DNA of 64,000 nucleotides from Kingella pumchi (GCF_022288825.1 NZ_JAKOOW010000006.1:62812-126811); one strand, 5' to 3'; shown: positions 9,015-21,370, numbered from the stretch's first letter. Notes: generated by a model not told the origin, from the letters alone. Program-made: numbers and translations.

Positions 9015-10427
9015 ATGATGCCGCGCTTTAACCCGCCGGAGAAAACCGTGGCCGATGCCGCCGACCTTTTGCCCGAACTGCTCGCCAAGCTGCCCGATCT
9101 CAAGGGCCGGCGGCTGACGGCTGCGCTGAGCGGCGGTGTCGATTCGGTGGTGCTGCTGCACCTGCTCGCCCGCGCCCGCGACGAGCTGGGGGCGGAACTG
9201 GCCGCCGTCCACGTCCACCACGGGCTCAATCCGCGCGCCGACGACTGGGCAGCCTGGTGCGAACGCTACTGCGCTGACTTGGATATTCCCTTTCAGGCTG
9301 CCTTTGTCCGCGTCGATCCGCGCGGACAGGGCATCGAAGCCGCCGCCCGACGCGAACGCTATGCCGTCTTCTCCCGCTTGGACACCGACTTTGTCGCCCT
9401 AGGCCACCATCGTGACGACCAAATCGAAACCTTCTGGCTGGCCGCCCTGCGCGGCGGCGGCGTGCGCGCCCTGTCGGCGATGCCTACCGAACGGCTGCTG
9501 GCCGGCGGCGGACAACAAACCGTGCGCCTGCTACGGCCGCTCTTGCCCTTTTCCCGCAACCGCATCGAAGCTTATGCCCGCAGCCGCGGTCTCGACTGGC
9601 TGGACGACGACAGCAACCGCAACCCTGCCCTGCTGCGCAACTGGCTGCGCCACCACCTGCTGCCGCAGCTCTCCGCACGGCTGCCACACGCCGAGCGCCA
9701 CATTCTCGCCGCCATCACGCAGCTGCAGCAGGAGCGCGCGCTGCTCGCCGAAATCGAAGATGCCGACTGGCAGGCGCTGCACCCGCAGGGCGTGTTCGAC
9801 TGCCGCCGCTGGCAGGCACTCAGCCCCGCGCGCCGCCGCAGCCAGCTGCTGCGCTTTACCCGCGAACACGCGCTTGGCAGCCCCAACCCGCGCAGTCTTG
9901 CCGCCTTTGAAAGCAGCCTGAAAAACCACGCCGGCGCTCATCTGCAATGGCCGCTGCCGCACGGCCATGCCTGCGCCGACCGCGGCCGCTTGTTTGCGGT
10001 GCCCGACGATTTTGCCGGCCGTTTTCCGTGGCACAATAAAGAAAACCATTTTTCAGGCAGCCTGAAAGCCGCCGCCGAAGCGCTCGGCCTGCGCTGGCGC
10101 CGCGCCGCCTGGGGCTTGTCCGACGAAACCCTAAACCGCCCCGGCAGCATCCGCAGCCTGAAAAGCGGCGACACCCTGCGGCTGGCCGTCGGCAGCAAAG
10201 ATATCGCCAAGCTGCTGCAGGAAGCCCGCGTGCCCGCCTTCGTCCGCCCCTACTGGCCGCTGGCGCTGGACGAAAACGGCGAAGTCGCCGCCGCCGCCAA
10301 CCTGCGCGCCGGCGCCAACGGCTGCGCCAACGGCTGGCTGCCCGAAGCAGGCAGCCTGAAAGGCTATTTGTGGCAGCCTGAAAGCCAAAAGCAGCCTGAA
10401 AACCCAAACGCTCCCAATACCGTTTGA
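9015..10427 (+). CDS. tilS: tRNA(Ile)-lysidine synthetase
   Basis: A 470-residue PP-loop ATPase that converts C34 of tRNA-Ile(CAU) to lysidine. The ATP-binding SGGVDS motif lies near residues 38-43, followed by the VHVHHGLNP and ALGHHRDDQIETFWL segments of the family and by the TilS C-terminal domain. Two adjacent ATGs (9015, 9018) exist. The frame continues 450 bp upstream, but that part overlaps the opposite smg gene and looks non-coding. The last ~25 codons contain three DUS cores read as GSLK, QPES and QPEN, so the tail has been shaped or extended by uptake sequences. Confidence 0.93.
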   Translation: MMPRFNPPEKTVADAADLLPELLAKLPDLKGRRLTAALSGGVDSVVLLHLLARARDELGAELAAVHVHHGLNPRADDWAAWCERYCADLDIPFQAAFVRVDPRGQGIEAAARRERYAVFSRLDTDFVALGHHRDDQIETFWLAALRGGGVRALSAMPTERLLAGGGQQTVRLLRPLLPFSRNRIEAYARSRGLDWLDDDSNRNPALLRNWLRHHLLPQLSARLPHAERHILAAITQLQQERALLAEIEDADWQALHPQGVFDCRRWQALSPARRRSQLLRFTREHALGSPNPRSLAAFESSLKNHAGAHLQWPLPHGHACADRGRLFAVPDDFAGRFPWHNKENHFSGSLKAAAEALGLRWRRAAWGLSDETLNRPGSIRSLKSGDTLRLAVGSKDIAKLLQEARVPAFVRPYWPLALDENGEVAAAANLRAGANGCANGWLPEAGSLKGYLWQPESQKQPENPNAPNTV

Positions 10428-10440
10428 ATCCGGCAGACAA

Positions 10441-10475
10441 AAACAAGCCGGCAGCTTGGCGCTGCCGGCTTGTTT
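10441..10475. terminator. Bidirectional terminator between tilS and tRNA genes
   Basis: AAACAAGCCGGCAGC and GCTGCCGGCTTGTTT form a 15-bp stem with a 5-base loop. It can serve tilS from the left and the tRNA-Ser genes from the right. Confidence 0.85.
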
Positions 10476-10493
10476 GTTCTGAATCCTAAATAT

Positions 10494-10583
10494 TGGCGGA
10501 AACGGTGGGATTCGAACCCACGAAGGACTTGCGCCCTTAGCGGATTTCGAGTCCGCTGCATTCAGCCTCTCTGCCACGTTTCC
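10494..10583 (-). tRNA. tRNA-Ser (CGA)
   Basis: On the minus strand this is a 90-nt class II tRNA with acceptor GGAAACG/CGTTTCC, an encoded CCA, a long variable arm, the TTCGAAC-type T loop (GGTTCGAATCC... as read in reverse) and anticodon loop CTCGAAA between GCGGA and TCCGC. The anticodon is CGA. Confidence 0.93.
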
Positions 10584-10600
10584 CTGATATTAAAAAGGAG

Positions 10601-10688
10601 TGGCGGAAGCGGTGAGATTCGAACTCACGGGGCTGTTACACCCGACGGTTTTCAAGACCGCTGCATTAAACCGCTCTGCCACGCTTCC
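10601..10688 (-). tRNA. tRNA-Ser (TGA)
   Basis: An 88-nt class II tRNA on the minus strand with acceptor GGAAGCG/CGCTTCC, an encoded CCA, a long variable arm and anticodon loop CTTGAAA, giving anticodon TGA. It lies 17 bp upstream of tRNA-Ser(CGA), so the two are probably co-transcribed. Confidence 0.93.
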
Positions 10689-10809
10689 AAAAACAAGCCG
10701 CGAATCATAGTGGGTTTTCCCCAAATTGCCAAGCACAAACTGCCTTTCAGGCAGCCTGAAAGCACTATGCAGCTAATTTTTAAAACTTAATTTTTTATCC
10801 ACAGCACCC

Positions 10810-10837
10810 TTGTTTTCACCCACATCGTCTTTATATA
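10810..10837 (+). promoter_or_regulatory. Candidate promoter of clpB
   Basis: TTGTTT and TATATA are separated by 16 bp and end 40 bp before the clpB ATG. I did not see a convincing heat-shock (sigma-32) consensus. Confidence 0.4.
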
Positions 10838-10877
10838 GCGCGTCAGAAGTGATTTGACACAACAAAAAAGGAATATT

Positions 10878-13451
10878 ATGCAATTTGACAAACTGACCGC
10901 CCGTTTCCAACAGGCCTTGCAACAGGCGCACAGCTTGGCCTTGGGCAAAGACAATCCCTATCTCGAAGCCGGCCATGTACTCAAAGCCCTGCTCGACGAC
11001 AAAAACAGCGGCATGGGCGCGCTTTTGGCCAATGCCGGTGCCGATCTTGGCCGCCTGCAAAGCAACGTGGCGCAGTCGCTCGCTTCGCTGCCGCGCGTTA
11101 GCGGCCAAGGGGGTGAGCTGCCGCCCAGCCGCGAGCTGCAAAACGTTTTGAACCTGATGGAAAAAGCCGCCGCCAAACGTGGCGACGCCTACATTGCCAG
11201 CGAACTCTTCCTGCTGGCGCTGATGCAGGAAAAAGGCGCGACCAACCAGCTTCTGGTCTCCGCCGGAGTGAGCGAAGCCGCCCTAAACCAAGCCATAGAC
11301 ACCATGCGAGGAGGACAATCCGTGGACAACCAAAATGCCGAAGACCAACGCGACGCCTTGAAAAAATACACCCTCGATTTAACCCAGCGCGCCCGCGACG
11401 GCAAGCTCGACCCAGTAATCGGCCGCGACGACGAAATCCGCCGCGCGATTCAGGTTCTGCAACGCCGTACCAAAAACAACCCCGTGCTTATCGGCGAGCC
11501 GGGCGTGGGCAAAACCGCAATTGTGGAAGGCCTGGCGCAGCGTATTGTGAACGGCGAAGTACCCGAAAGCCTGCGCAACAAACGCCTGCTGGTACTCGAT
11601 TTGGCCGCGCTGATTGCCGGTGCGAAATATCGCGGCGAGTTTGAAGAACGCCTTAAAGCCGTGTTGAACGACTTGGCCAAAGACGACGGCAACACGCTGA
11701 TTTTCATCGACGAAATCCACACCCTCGTGGGCGCGGGCAAAACCGACGGCGCGATGGACGCGGGCAATATGCTCAAACCTGCGCTGGCGCGCGGCGAGTT
11801 GCACTGCATCGGCGCGACCACGCTCGACGAATACCGCCAATACATCGAAAAAGATGCCGCGCTGGAGCGCCGTTTCCAAAAAGTATTGGTGGGCGAACCC
11901 AGCGTGGAAGACACGATTGCGATTTTGCGCGGTTTGCAGGAGCGTTACGAAATCCATCACGGCATCGACATCACCGACCCGGCGATTGTCGCCGCCGCCG
12001 AATTGAGCGACCGCTACATCACCGACCGCTTTCTGCCCGACAAAGCGATTGATTTGATTGACGAAGCGGCCAGCCGCATCAAAATGGAGTTGGATTCCAA
12101 ACCCGAGCAGATGGACAAACTCGACCGCCGCATCATCCAGCTCAAAATGGAGCGGATGCACGTGGAAAAAGAAAGCGACGACGCCAGCAAAAAACGCTTG
12201 GAGCTGATCGACGAAGAAATCGATGGCCTGCAAAAAGAATACGCCGATTTGGACGAAATCTGGAAAGCGGAAAAAGCCGCGTCCAGCAGCACCGCCGACA
12301 TCAAAAAACAAATCGACGAAATCAAGTTCAAAATCGAGCAGGCCAAACGCCAAGGCGACTTTGCCCGTGCGTCCGAACTCGAATACGGCGAGCTGCCCAA
12401 GCTCGGCCAGCAGCTTCAGGCTGCCGAAAGCAATCCCGAAGGCAAAAAGGCCAACAAACTGTTCCGCACCGAAGTGGGCGCAGACGAAGTGGCCGAAATC
12501 GTCTCCCGCATGACCGGCATTCCCGTGGCCAAAATGATGGAAGGCGAACGCGACAAGCTGCTGAAAATGGAAGAAGTATTGCATGAACGCGTGGTCGGCC
12601 AAGACGAAGCCGTGCGCGCCGTGTCCGACGCCATCCGCCGCAGCCGCTCGGGTCTTGCCGACCCCAACAAACCCTACGGCAGCTTCCTGTTTTTAGGCCC
12701 CACCGGCGTGGGAAAAACCGAGCTGTGCAAAGCGCTGGCAGGCTTTTTGTTTGACAGCGAAGACCATCTCATCCGCATTGATATGTCGGAATACATGGAA
12801 AAACACGCCGTCGCCCGCCTCATCGGCGCGCCTCCGGGCTATGTCGGCTACGAAGAGGGCGGCTACCTGACCGAACAAGTCCGCCGCAAACCGTACAGCG
12901 TGATTCTTTTGGACGAAGTGGAAAAAGCGCATCCCGACGTGTTCAACATCCTGTTGCAAGTCTTGGACGACGGCCGTCTGACCGACGGCCAGGGTCGCAC
13001 GGTGGACTTTAAAAACACCGTGATTGTGATGACTTCCAACATCGGCAGCCAGCACATCCAGCAGATGGGCACGCAGGATTACGAAGCGGTGAAAGAAGTG
13101 GTGATGGAAGACGTGAAAGAGCATTTCCGCCCCGAAATGATCAACCGCATCGACGAAGTGGTGGTCTTCCACGGCTTGAACCAGGCCAATATCCGCAGCA
13201 TCGCCAAAATCCAGCTCAAAGGCTTGGAAAAACGTTTGGCCGCGCAAAACCTGCGCCTGAATGTGGACGAAGCCGCACTCGACCTAATTGCCCAAGCCGG
13301 TTTCGACCCCGTGTACGGCGCCCGCCCGCTCAAACGCGCGATTCAGGCCGAAATCGAAAACCCGCTGGCCAAAGCGCTGCTCGAAGGCCGCTATGCACCG
13401 GAAAGCACGATTCATGTGCAGGCCGACGGCGACAAGCTGAGTTTCGCCTAA
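10878..13451 (+). CDS. clpB: ATP-dependent chaperone ClpB
   Basis: An 857-residue AAA+ disaggregase that rescues aggregated proteins together with DnaK. The Clp-N repeats at residues 1-150 start MQFDKLTARFQQALQQA. The two Walker A motifs are GEPGVGKT (about 205) and GPTGVGKT (about 606), each followed by Walker B (TLIFIDEIHTL and VILLDEVEKAH). A long coiled-coil M domain lies between them at about 400-530. No IGF/L loop is apparent, as expected for ClpB rather than ClpA. The ATG at 10878 is preceded by AAAAAAGGAA. Confidence 0.97.
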   Translation: MQFDKLTARFQQALQQAHSLALGKDNPYLEAGHVLKALLDDKNSGMGALLANAGADLGRLQSNVAQSLASLPRVSGQGGELPPSRELQNVLNLMEKAAAKRGDAYIASELFLLALMQEKGATNQLLVSAGVSEAALNQAIDTMRGGQSVDNQNAEDQRDALKKYTLDLTQRARDGKLDPVIGRDDEIRRAIQVLQRRTKNNPVLIGEPGVGKTAIVEGLAQRIVNGEVPESLRNKRLLVLDLAALIAGAKYRGEFEERLKAVLNDLAKDDGNTLIFIDEIHTLVGAGKTDGAMDAGNMLKPALARGELHCIGATTLDEYRQYIEKDAALERRFQKVLVGEPSVEDTIAILRGLQERYEIHHGIDITDPAIVAAAELSDRYITDRFLPDKAIDLIDEAASRIKMELDSKPEQMDKLDRRIIQLKMERMHVEKESDDASKKRLELIDEEIDGLQKEYADLDEIWKAEKAASSSTADIKKQIDEIKFKIEQAKRQGDFARASELEYGELPKLGQQLQAAESNPEGKKANKLFRTEVGADEVAEIVSRMTGIPVAKMMEGERDKLLKMEEVLHERVVGQDEAVRAVSDAIRRSRSGLADPNKPYGSFLFLGPTGVGKTELCKALAGFLFDSEDHLIRIDMSEYMEKHAVARLIGAPPGYVGYEEGGYLTEQVRRKPYSVILLDEVEKAHPDVFNILLQVLDDGRLTDGQGRTVDFKNTVIVMTSNIGSQHIQQMGTQDYEAVKEVVMEDVKEHFRPEMINRIDEVVVFHGLNQANIRSIAKIQLKGLEKRLAAQNLRLNVDEAALDLIAQAGFDPVYGARPLKRAIQAEIENPLAKALLEGRYAPESTIHVQADGDKLSFA

Positions 13452-13464
13452 GCGGCAAAGCCCC

Positions 13465-13508
13465 AAGCAGCCTGAAAAAGCAGTTCCCAAAACTTTCAGG
13501 CTGCCTTT
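13465..13508 (+). terminator. DUS-pair hairpin after clpB
   Basis: GCAGCCTGAAA and TTTCAGGCTGC face each other and are followed by CTTT. Confidence 0.6.
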
Positions 13509-13514
13509 CGGCTC

Positions 13515-13547
13515 AAAGGACTGGTTATATTGAACCAGTCCTTTTTT
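13515..13547 (+). terminator. Second terminator after clpB
   Basis: AAAGGACTGGTT and AACCAGTCCTTTT form a 12-bp stem followed by a T run. The rest of the 445-bp gap up to aceA (13452-13896) holds several DUS copies and no gene that I can support. Confidence 0.8.
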
Positions 13548-13896
13548 GTGCCCGATATCCGTTTGCAGGTTTTCAGGCTGCCGGCAATCCTTGCCCAATC
13601 ATTTCTTCAACACATCATCGCCTGTTTTTTTCAGGCTGCTTTCGGCGTTCGACCACGGCTTCAGGCAGCCTGAAAACGCTGCCGCGCCCTGCCCGTTTTC
13701 GCCGGACAATAAAAAGCAGGCAGCTAGGCTGCCTGAAATACCTCAAATCAGAGATTTACGCTTCACAAACATACAGGCTTGCGCCTGCCTTCGCCGCTGC
13801 GCCGGAAAGGAAGACAGCGCAGCAGCAAAGCGGGGTTTCAGGCAGCTTGCGAGTCTTGCGGCCTTTCAGGCTGCCTGAAAACTCTTTTCTCCAAAA

Positions 13897-15495
13897 TCAG
13901 GAAAACTGGTTCATGGTGTTGTCTTTGCCGCCCGCTTTGAGCGCGGCTTCGCCGGCAAAGTATTCTTTGTGGTTGTCGCCGATATCCGAGCCGGCCATAT
14001 TTTGGTGCTTCACGGTGGCGATGCCCTGGCGGATTTCCTGACGCTGCACGCCTTTCACATAGGCCAGCATGCCTTCGTCGGCAAAATAGCCTTTGGCCAG
14101 ATTGTCGGTGGACAGGGCGGCGGTATGGTAGGTCGGCAGGGTAATCAGGTGGTGGAAGATGCCGGCTTCGCGCGATGCGTCGCGCTGGAAGGTGCGGATG
14201 CGCTCGTCGGCTTCTTTGGCCAGATCGGTTTCGTCGTATTCGGCGCCCATCAGTTTGTCGCGCTGGTAGGCGGAAACGTCTTTGCCGGCTTCTTTCCATG
14301 CGTCAAACACCTGCTGGCGGAAGTTCAGCGTCCAGTTGAACGACGGGCTGTTGTTGTACACCAGCTTGGCGTTCGGAATCACGGCGCGGATTTTGTCCAT
14401 CATCTCTTTAATCTGGCCGACGTGGGGTTTTTCGGTTTCGATCCACAAGAGATCGGCGCCGTTTTGCAGCGAAGTGATGCAGTCGAGCACCACGCGGTCG
14501 ATACCGGTGCCTTTGCGGAACTGGAAAAGATTGCTCGGCAGACGGGTCGGCTTGATGGTTTTGCCGTTGGTATTGACGATAACGTCGCCGGCTTGAATCT
14601 GGCTCACATCGGTGATTTCCTCGCCGTCCAAGAAGCTGTTGTACTGGTCGCCCAAGTCGCCTTTTTCGGAGGAGAAGGCGATTTGCTTGGTCAGACCGGC
14701 ACCTAAAGAGTCGGTGCGCGCCACAATCACGCCCTCGTCCACGCCCAATTCCAAAAAGGCATAGCGCACGGCATTGATTTTCGCCAGGAAGTCGGCATGC
14801 GGCACGGTAACTTTGCCGTCTTGGTGGCCGCATTGTTTTTCATCGGAAACCTGGTTTTCGATCTGAATGCAGCAGGCGCCGGCTTCAATCATTTTTTTCG
14901 CCAGCAGATATGTGGCTTCCGCATTGCCGAAACCGGCGTCGATGTCGGCGATAATCGGTACGATATGGGTTTCAAAACCGTTGATTTTGGAAAGAATGTC
15001 CTGCTCAGCGGCTTTGTCGCCGGCCGCACGGGCTTTATCAAGCGAGCTAAACAGCAAATCCAGTTCGCGGGCATCCGCCTGGCGCAGGAAGCTGTAGATT
15101 TCCTCAATCAGCCCCGGCACCGCGGTTTTCTCGTGCATGGACTGGTCGGGCAGCGGGCCGAACTGCGAACGCATCGCCGCCACCATCCAACCTGAAAGGT
15201 AGAGATAGCGCTTGGCAGTGGATTGGTGGTGTTTTTTCACCGCAATCATCTTCTGCTGCGCCACAAAGCCGTGCCAGCAGCCGAGCGACTGGGTGTACTG
15301 CCCGTGGTCGGCATCGTAGGCAGCCATGTCGCGGCGCATAATGGCGGCGGTGTATTTGGCGATGTCCAAGCCGGTTTTGAAGCGGTTTTGCAAACGCATC
15401 CGTTCAACGTACTCGGGATTGATGGCATGCCAGCCTTCGCCATGTTCTTGCTTAAGGGTACGGGCTGCCTGAATGCCTGCTTGATAGTCAGTCAT
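13897..15495 (-). CDS. aceA: Isocitrate lyase (Pseudomonas-type)
   Basis: A 532-residue enzyme that splits isocitrate into glyoxylate and succinate in the glyoxylate shunt. The catalytic cysteine lies in SDEKQCGHQDGKV near residue 221; this subgroup has KQCGH where E. coli AceA has KKCGH. Other family segments are IADIDAGFGNAEATYLLAK, ADLLWIETEKPHVGQI and YNNSPSFNWTLNFR, and the C terminus is NMAGSDIGDNHKEYFAGEAA. It resembles the longer Pseudomonas/Acinetobacter-type enzyme. The ATG at 15495 has GGAGA upstream. Malate synthase is not in the window. Confidence 0.97.
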   Translation of the reverse strand: MTDYQAGIQAARTLKQEHGEGWHAINPEYVERMRLQNRFKTGLDIAKYTAAIMRRDMAAYDADHGQYTQSLGCWHGFVAQQKMIAVKKHHQSTAKRYLYLSGWMVAAMRSQFGPLPDQSMHEKTAVPGLIEEIYSFLRQADARELDLLFSSLDKARAAGDKAAEQDILSKINGFETHIVPIIADIDAGFGNAEATYLLAKKMIEAGACCIQIENQVSDEKQCGHQDGKVTVPHADFLAKINAVRYAFLELGVDEGVIVARTDSLGAGLTKQIAFSSEKGDLGDQYNSFLDGEEITDVSQIQAGDVIVNTNGKTIKPTRLPSNLFQFRKGTGIDRVVLDCITSLQNGADLLWIETEKPHVGQIKEMMDKIRAVIPNAKLVYNNSPSFNWTLNFRQQVFDAWKEAGKDVSAYQRDKLMGAEYDETDLAKEADERIRTFQRDASREAGIFHHLITLPTYHTAALSTDNLAKGYFADEGMLAYVKGVQRQEIRQGIATVKHQNMAGSDIGDNHKEYFAGEAALKAGGKDNTMNQFS

Positions 15496-15815
15496 GATGG
15501 TCTCCAATGTTTTGATTTTTTTCTGATTTAGTACATGACACCAAATTTGTAGCGCCATGTAGTTTAATTTACGTTAATTTGTCCGCCTTGCCAAGACCCC
15601 TTGCAGATTTTTTTGCAATAGGCAATTTTCTCTTTACCAAAAAACCATACCGCGCAATTTATACCAACAAACCCGCCAAACAGTCGCAAAAATTACCGAA
15701 ACCCCTTCAGGCAGCCTGAAAAAATCCGGTGCCGGCAGCGGCGGATGCCTTTTGCCGCCTGCTGCGATTTATGCTAACTTTGCCTTTCCTTACATTTCAG
15801 GCAGCCTGAAAAACC
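15496..15815. other. AT-rich intergenic region between aceA and aroQ
   Basis: A 320-bp divergent gap with clearly lower GC near aceA (around 15510-15670), which probably holds the aceA promoter on the minus strand. DUS copies lie at about 15709-15720 and 15799-15810. I could not assign a specific operator. Confidence 0.4.
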
Positions 15816-16244
15816 ATGAACGTTTTACTGATCAACGGCCCCAATCTCAACCTGCTCGGCCTGCGCGAGCCGCAGCTTTACGGCAGCGACACCCTCGATA
15901 CGCTGGTTACGCGCCTGCAGGACACCGCCGCCGAACTGGGCATCACGCTTCACCATTTCCAAAGTAACCACGAAGGTGCAATCGTCGATGCCATCCATCA
16001 GGCACGCACTACACACGATTACATCATCATCAACGCCGGCGCCTATACCCACACCAGCATCGCCATCCGCGACGCCCTTTTGGGTGTGGCACTGCCCTTT
16101 GTCGAAGTCCATCTGTCCAATGTTTACGCCCGCGAAGACTTCCGCCACCACTCCTATCTCTCCGACAAAGCGCTCGGCGTAATCGCCGGTCTCGGCGCCT
16201 TCGGCTATGAAGCTGCGCTGCGCTTTATCGCCGCCCGCGCCTAA
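15816..16244 (+). CDS. aroQ: 3-dehydroquinate dehydratase, type II
   Basis: A 142-residue enzyme of the shikimate pathway that converts 3-dehydroquinate to 3-dehydroshikimate. It has the family's N terminus LLINGPNLNLLGLREPQLYG, the catalytic tyrosine in that loop, the FQSNHEGAIVDAIHQA segment, IINAGAYTHTSIAIRDAL, and the catalytic histidine in EVHLSNVYAREDFRHHSYLS. The full length is normal for type II enzymes. A DUS immediately precedes the ATG. Confidence 0.96.
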   Translation: MNVLLINGPNLNLLGLREPQLYGSDTLDTLVTRLQDTAAELGITLHHFQSNHEGAIVDAIHQARTTHDYIIINAGAYTHTSIAIRDALLGVALPFVEVHLSNVYAREDFRHHSYLSDKALGVIAGLGAFGYEAALRFIAARA

Positions 16245-16284
16245 ACCGCCGCCCAGACTTTTCAGGCTGCCTGCCGATACGCAA

Positions 16285-16327
16285 AGGCAGCCTGAAAACG
16301 TTTGCGGCGTTTTCAGGCTGCCTGTTT
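16285..16327. terminator. DUS-pair hairpin between aroQ and ribF
   Basis: AGGCAGCCTGAAAACG and CGTTTTCAGGCTGCCT form a 16-bp stem between convergent genes and end in TTTT on the plus strand. Confidence 0.75.
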
Positions 16328-16348
16328 TGATATCTGGCCGGTAGATTT

Positions 16349-17284
16349 TCAGGCTGCCGCTGCGGCGAGCCAGCATTTAGCGGCGCCGATGTCGGCGTGG
16401 ATTTGGGCTTTGAGTTCGTCCAGGCCGGCGAATTTGGCTTCGTCGCGCAGTTTGTGCAAAAAGGTGATGTGCAGGCGCTGGCCGTAAAGGCAGCCTGAAA
16501 AATTGAACAGATGCACTTCGAGCTTGCTCTCGGGCGTATCGGACACGGTGGGGTTCAGGCCGAAGCTGGCCACGCCGTCGCGGCGGCCGAAGCTGCCTTC
16601 GGCGCGCACGGCAAACACGCCGCTTAAGGCGTAGCGGTGCGGCGGCAGGTGGATGTTGGCGGTGGGCACGCCGAAAGTGCGCCCGAGTTTGGCGCCGTGT
16701 TTGACGTGGCCGCTGAGCCGGTAATCATGGCCGAGTATGCTGCGGGCGGTGTCGAGACGGCCGGCCTGCAATGCCTGGCGCACTGCGGTGCTGCTGGCGC
16801 GCTCGCCGGCAACGAGAATGCTGGGCGTGCGTTCGGTTACAAAGTTTTCCTGCTGCTGCAGCAGGGCAAAATCGCCACTGCGGCGGTGACCGAAGCGGAA
16901 GTCGTCGCCAATCAGCAGGTAGCGGGTGTCGAGTCCGGCAAGCAGTACGCTCTGGATAAAGTCTTCGGCGCTGCGGCCGGCAAATTCGGGGTTGAAACGC
17001 TGCACCCACACCGCATCCAGGCAGCCGCTCTGACGCAGCAGGGCGAGTTTGTCGCGCAGCGGGGTCAGCCGCAACGGTGCGGGGCTGCCGTGGCGGCGGC
17101 CGAAAAATTCGAGCGGCTGCGGCTCGAAAATAACGGCAACGCTGCGCAGCTTGCGGCTGCGGGCTTCGTCGCGCAGGCGTTCGAGAATGTGCAGGTGGCC
17201 GAGATGCACGCCGTCGAAGTTGCCGACGGTTACCGCGCTGCCCTGCAGGGCAGGCGGGAGCTTGCGGCCGAGCCAGATTTCCAT
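16349..17284 (-). CDS. ribF: Bifunctional riboflavin kinase / FAD synthetase
   Basis: A 311-residue enzyme that makes FMN and then FAD. The N-terminal nucleotidyltransferase domain shows TVGNFDGVHLGHLHIL near residues 20-35. The C-terminal riboflavin-kinase domain shows GRTFGVPTANIHLP and GVASFGLNPTV. The start at 17284 (MEIWLGRKL) matches family length; upstream extension is unlikely. The stop codon TGA is part of a DUS at the 3' end. No FMN riboswitch was seen upstream. Confidence 0.95.
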   Translation of the reverse strand: MEIWLGRKLPPALQGSAVTVGNFDGVHLGHLHILERLRDEARSRKLRSVAVIFEPQPLEFFGRRHGSPAPLRLTPLRDKLALLRQSGCLDAVWVQRFNPEFAGRSAEDFIQSVLLAGLDTRYLLIGDDFRFGHRRSGDFALLQQQENFVTERTPSILVAGERASSTAVRQALQAGRLDTARSILGHDYRLSGHVKHGAKLGRTFGVPTANIHLPPHRYALSGVFAVRAEGSFGRRDGVASFGLNPTVSDTPESKLEVHLFNFSGCLYGQRLHITFLHKLRDEAKFAGLDELKAQIHADIGAAKCWLAAAAA

Positions 17285-17449
17285 AGCTTGGGATGCCGTA
17301 AAAACACGAAAGGGCGGTATTCTAATGGCTTTGCTCCCAGCCTGAAACCGCAGCGCGGTTTTTTTCTTAAAGCGCTGCGGTTTTGCTGTAGAATGCGCCG
17401 TTTTTCCACGGCCGAAAGCCTTTCGGCAACAACTGTTTCGGGGAAACGG

Positions 17450-18196
17450 ATGAGCGATTATTTCGATCTGATTTACGAGTACCGCTGGATGTTCGCCAAA
17501 GGCATCCTGCTGACTCTGGGCGTGAGCGCCCTGTCCACGCTGATGGGCGTGGTGCTGGGCATGGTCGGCGCGCTGGCGCGGCTGGCCAATGCCGAAAAAA
17601 GCGCCTGGCCGCTGCGCGCGCTGACCTGGCTGCTGCGCACGGTGTCCGGCGTTTATTTGTGGGTGTTTCGCGGCACACCGCTGTTTGTGCAGCTTTTTGT
17701 ATGGGCGTATGTGTGGTTTCCCGCTTTCGTGCATCCGGACGGCGGCTGGATTCTCAGCGGCGAAGAAGCCAAAATATTCCGCCAAAACTACGGACCTTTC
17801 CTGATCGGCGTGCTGGCGCTGGGCACCAACTCGGGCGCCTACATCACCGAAATTTTCCGCGCCGGCATCCAGTCTATCGACCGCGGCCAGATGGAAGCGG
17901 CGCGCTCGCTGGGTTTGAGCTACGGCCAGGCAATGCGCTACATCATCGTGCCGCAGGCGGTACGGCGGATGCTGCCGCCTTTGGGCAACGAATTCATCAC
18001 GCTGCTTAAAGACAGCTCGCTGGTTTCAACCGTTGCCCTGGCCGAACTGATGTCGGTGTATAACGCCATCTCCGGCCGCTTCTACATTTATAAAGAGCCG
18101 GCCTATACCGTGGCGCTGCTGTATCTGGCGATGACTTCCTGCCTGACCATTCTGTTTGCCTGGCTGGAAAAACGCTACGGCGGACGCCGCCGCTAA
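17450..18196 (+). CDS. Polar amino-acid ABC transporter permease
   Basis: A 248-residue inner-membrane permease of the His/Glu/Gln/Arg ABC transporter family. About five hydrophobic helices are visible. The cytoplasmic EAA loop that contacts the ATPase is clear (QMEAARSLGLSYGQAMRYI and the following PQAVRRMLPPLGNEF). The start at 17450 (MSDYFDLIYEYRWMF) is preceded by GGGAAACGG. No ATPase or substrate-binding protein lies nearby, so the rest of the system must be elsewhere. The gene sits alone between ribF (divergent) and secA. Confidence 0.9.
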   Translation: MSDYFDLIYEYRWMFAKGILLTLGVSALSTLMGVVLGMVGALARLANAEKSAWPLRALTWLLRTVSGVYLWVFRGTPLFVQLFVWAYVWFPAFVHPDGGWILSGEEAKIFRQNYGPFLIGVLALGTNSGAYITEIFRAGIQSIDRGQMEAARSLGLSYGQAMRYIIVPQAVRRMLPPLGNEFITLLKDSSLVSTVALAELMSVYNAISGRFYIYKEPAYTVALLYLAMTSCLTILFAWLEKRYGGRRR

Positions 18197-18334
18197 ACCT
18201 TTTCAGGCTGCCTGCGCCAAAGCGCTTTCAGGCTGCCTGAAAAGCGAAAAACGCAAGTTGTTGCAAACAAATCGCGGCGACCGGCTTTAAATCGGCCGCT
18301 TTGGCCGCATTTGGCCGGCTCGGCCGCGGCTCTG

Positions 18335-18343
18335 TGTTAGAAT
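18335..18343 (+). promoter_or_regulatory. Candidate extended -10 promoter of secA
   Basis: TGTTAGAAT (TGn + TAGAAT) lies 48 bp before the secA ATG. No good -35 box is seen, which is tolerated in extended -10 promoters. Confidence 0.4.
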
Positions 18344-18390
18344 CCGCCCGTTTTGCCACATGGCCATGCAAGGACAAAAGAAAGCAAACA

Positions 18391-21156
<2,766 letters not shown>

Positions 21157-21167
21157 ACGCCCAAACC

Positions 21168-21208
21168 GTTTTCAGGCTGCCTGCATCCCCTGCAGGCAGC
21201 CTGAAAAC
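21168..21208 (+). terminator. DUS-pair terminator of secA
   Basis: A perfect 18-bp stem (21168-21185 with 21191-21208) built from two opposed DUS and a 5-base loop. It lies 11 bp after the secA stop and is followed by TTTT. Confidence 0.8.
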
Positions 21209-21370
21209 TTTTGTGCCGGACGGCAATCCACCACATTCCTATCGCCACACGGAAAAGCAGCCTGAAACCCGAAAGCAGCCTGAAAACCAAGCAATCTGTT
21301 TTCAGGCTGCCTTTTCCATGCCGCGCACCCTTATGCTGCCAAAGCAAAACCGCCGCGCCATTTCACATTT

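Noticed and set aside
10801..10840. Sigma-32 heat-shock promoter of clpB
   Set aside because: CTTG and CCACAT are present but spacing and sequence fit the heat-shock consensus poorly; a sigma-70-like pair fits better.
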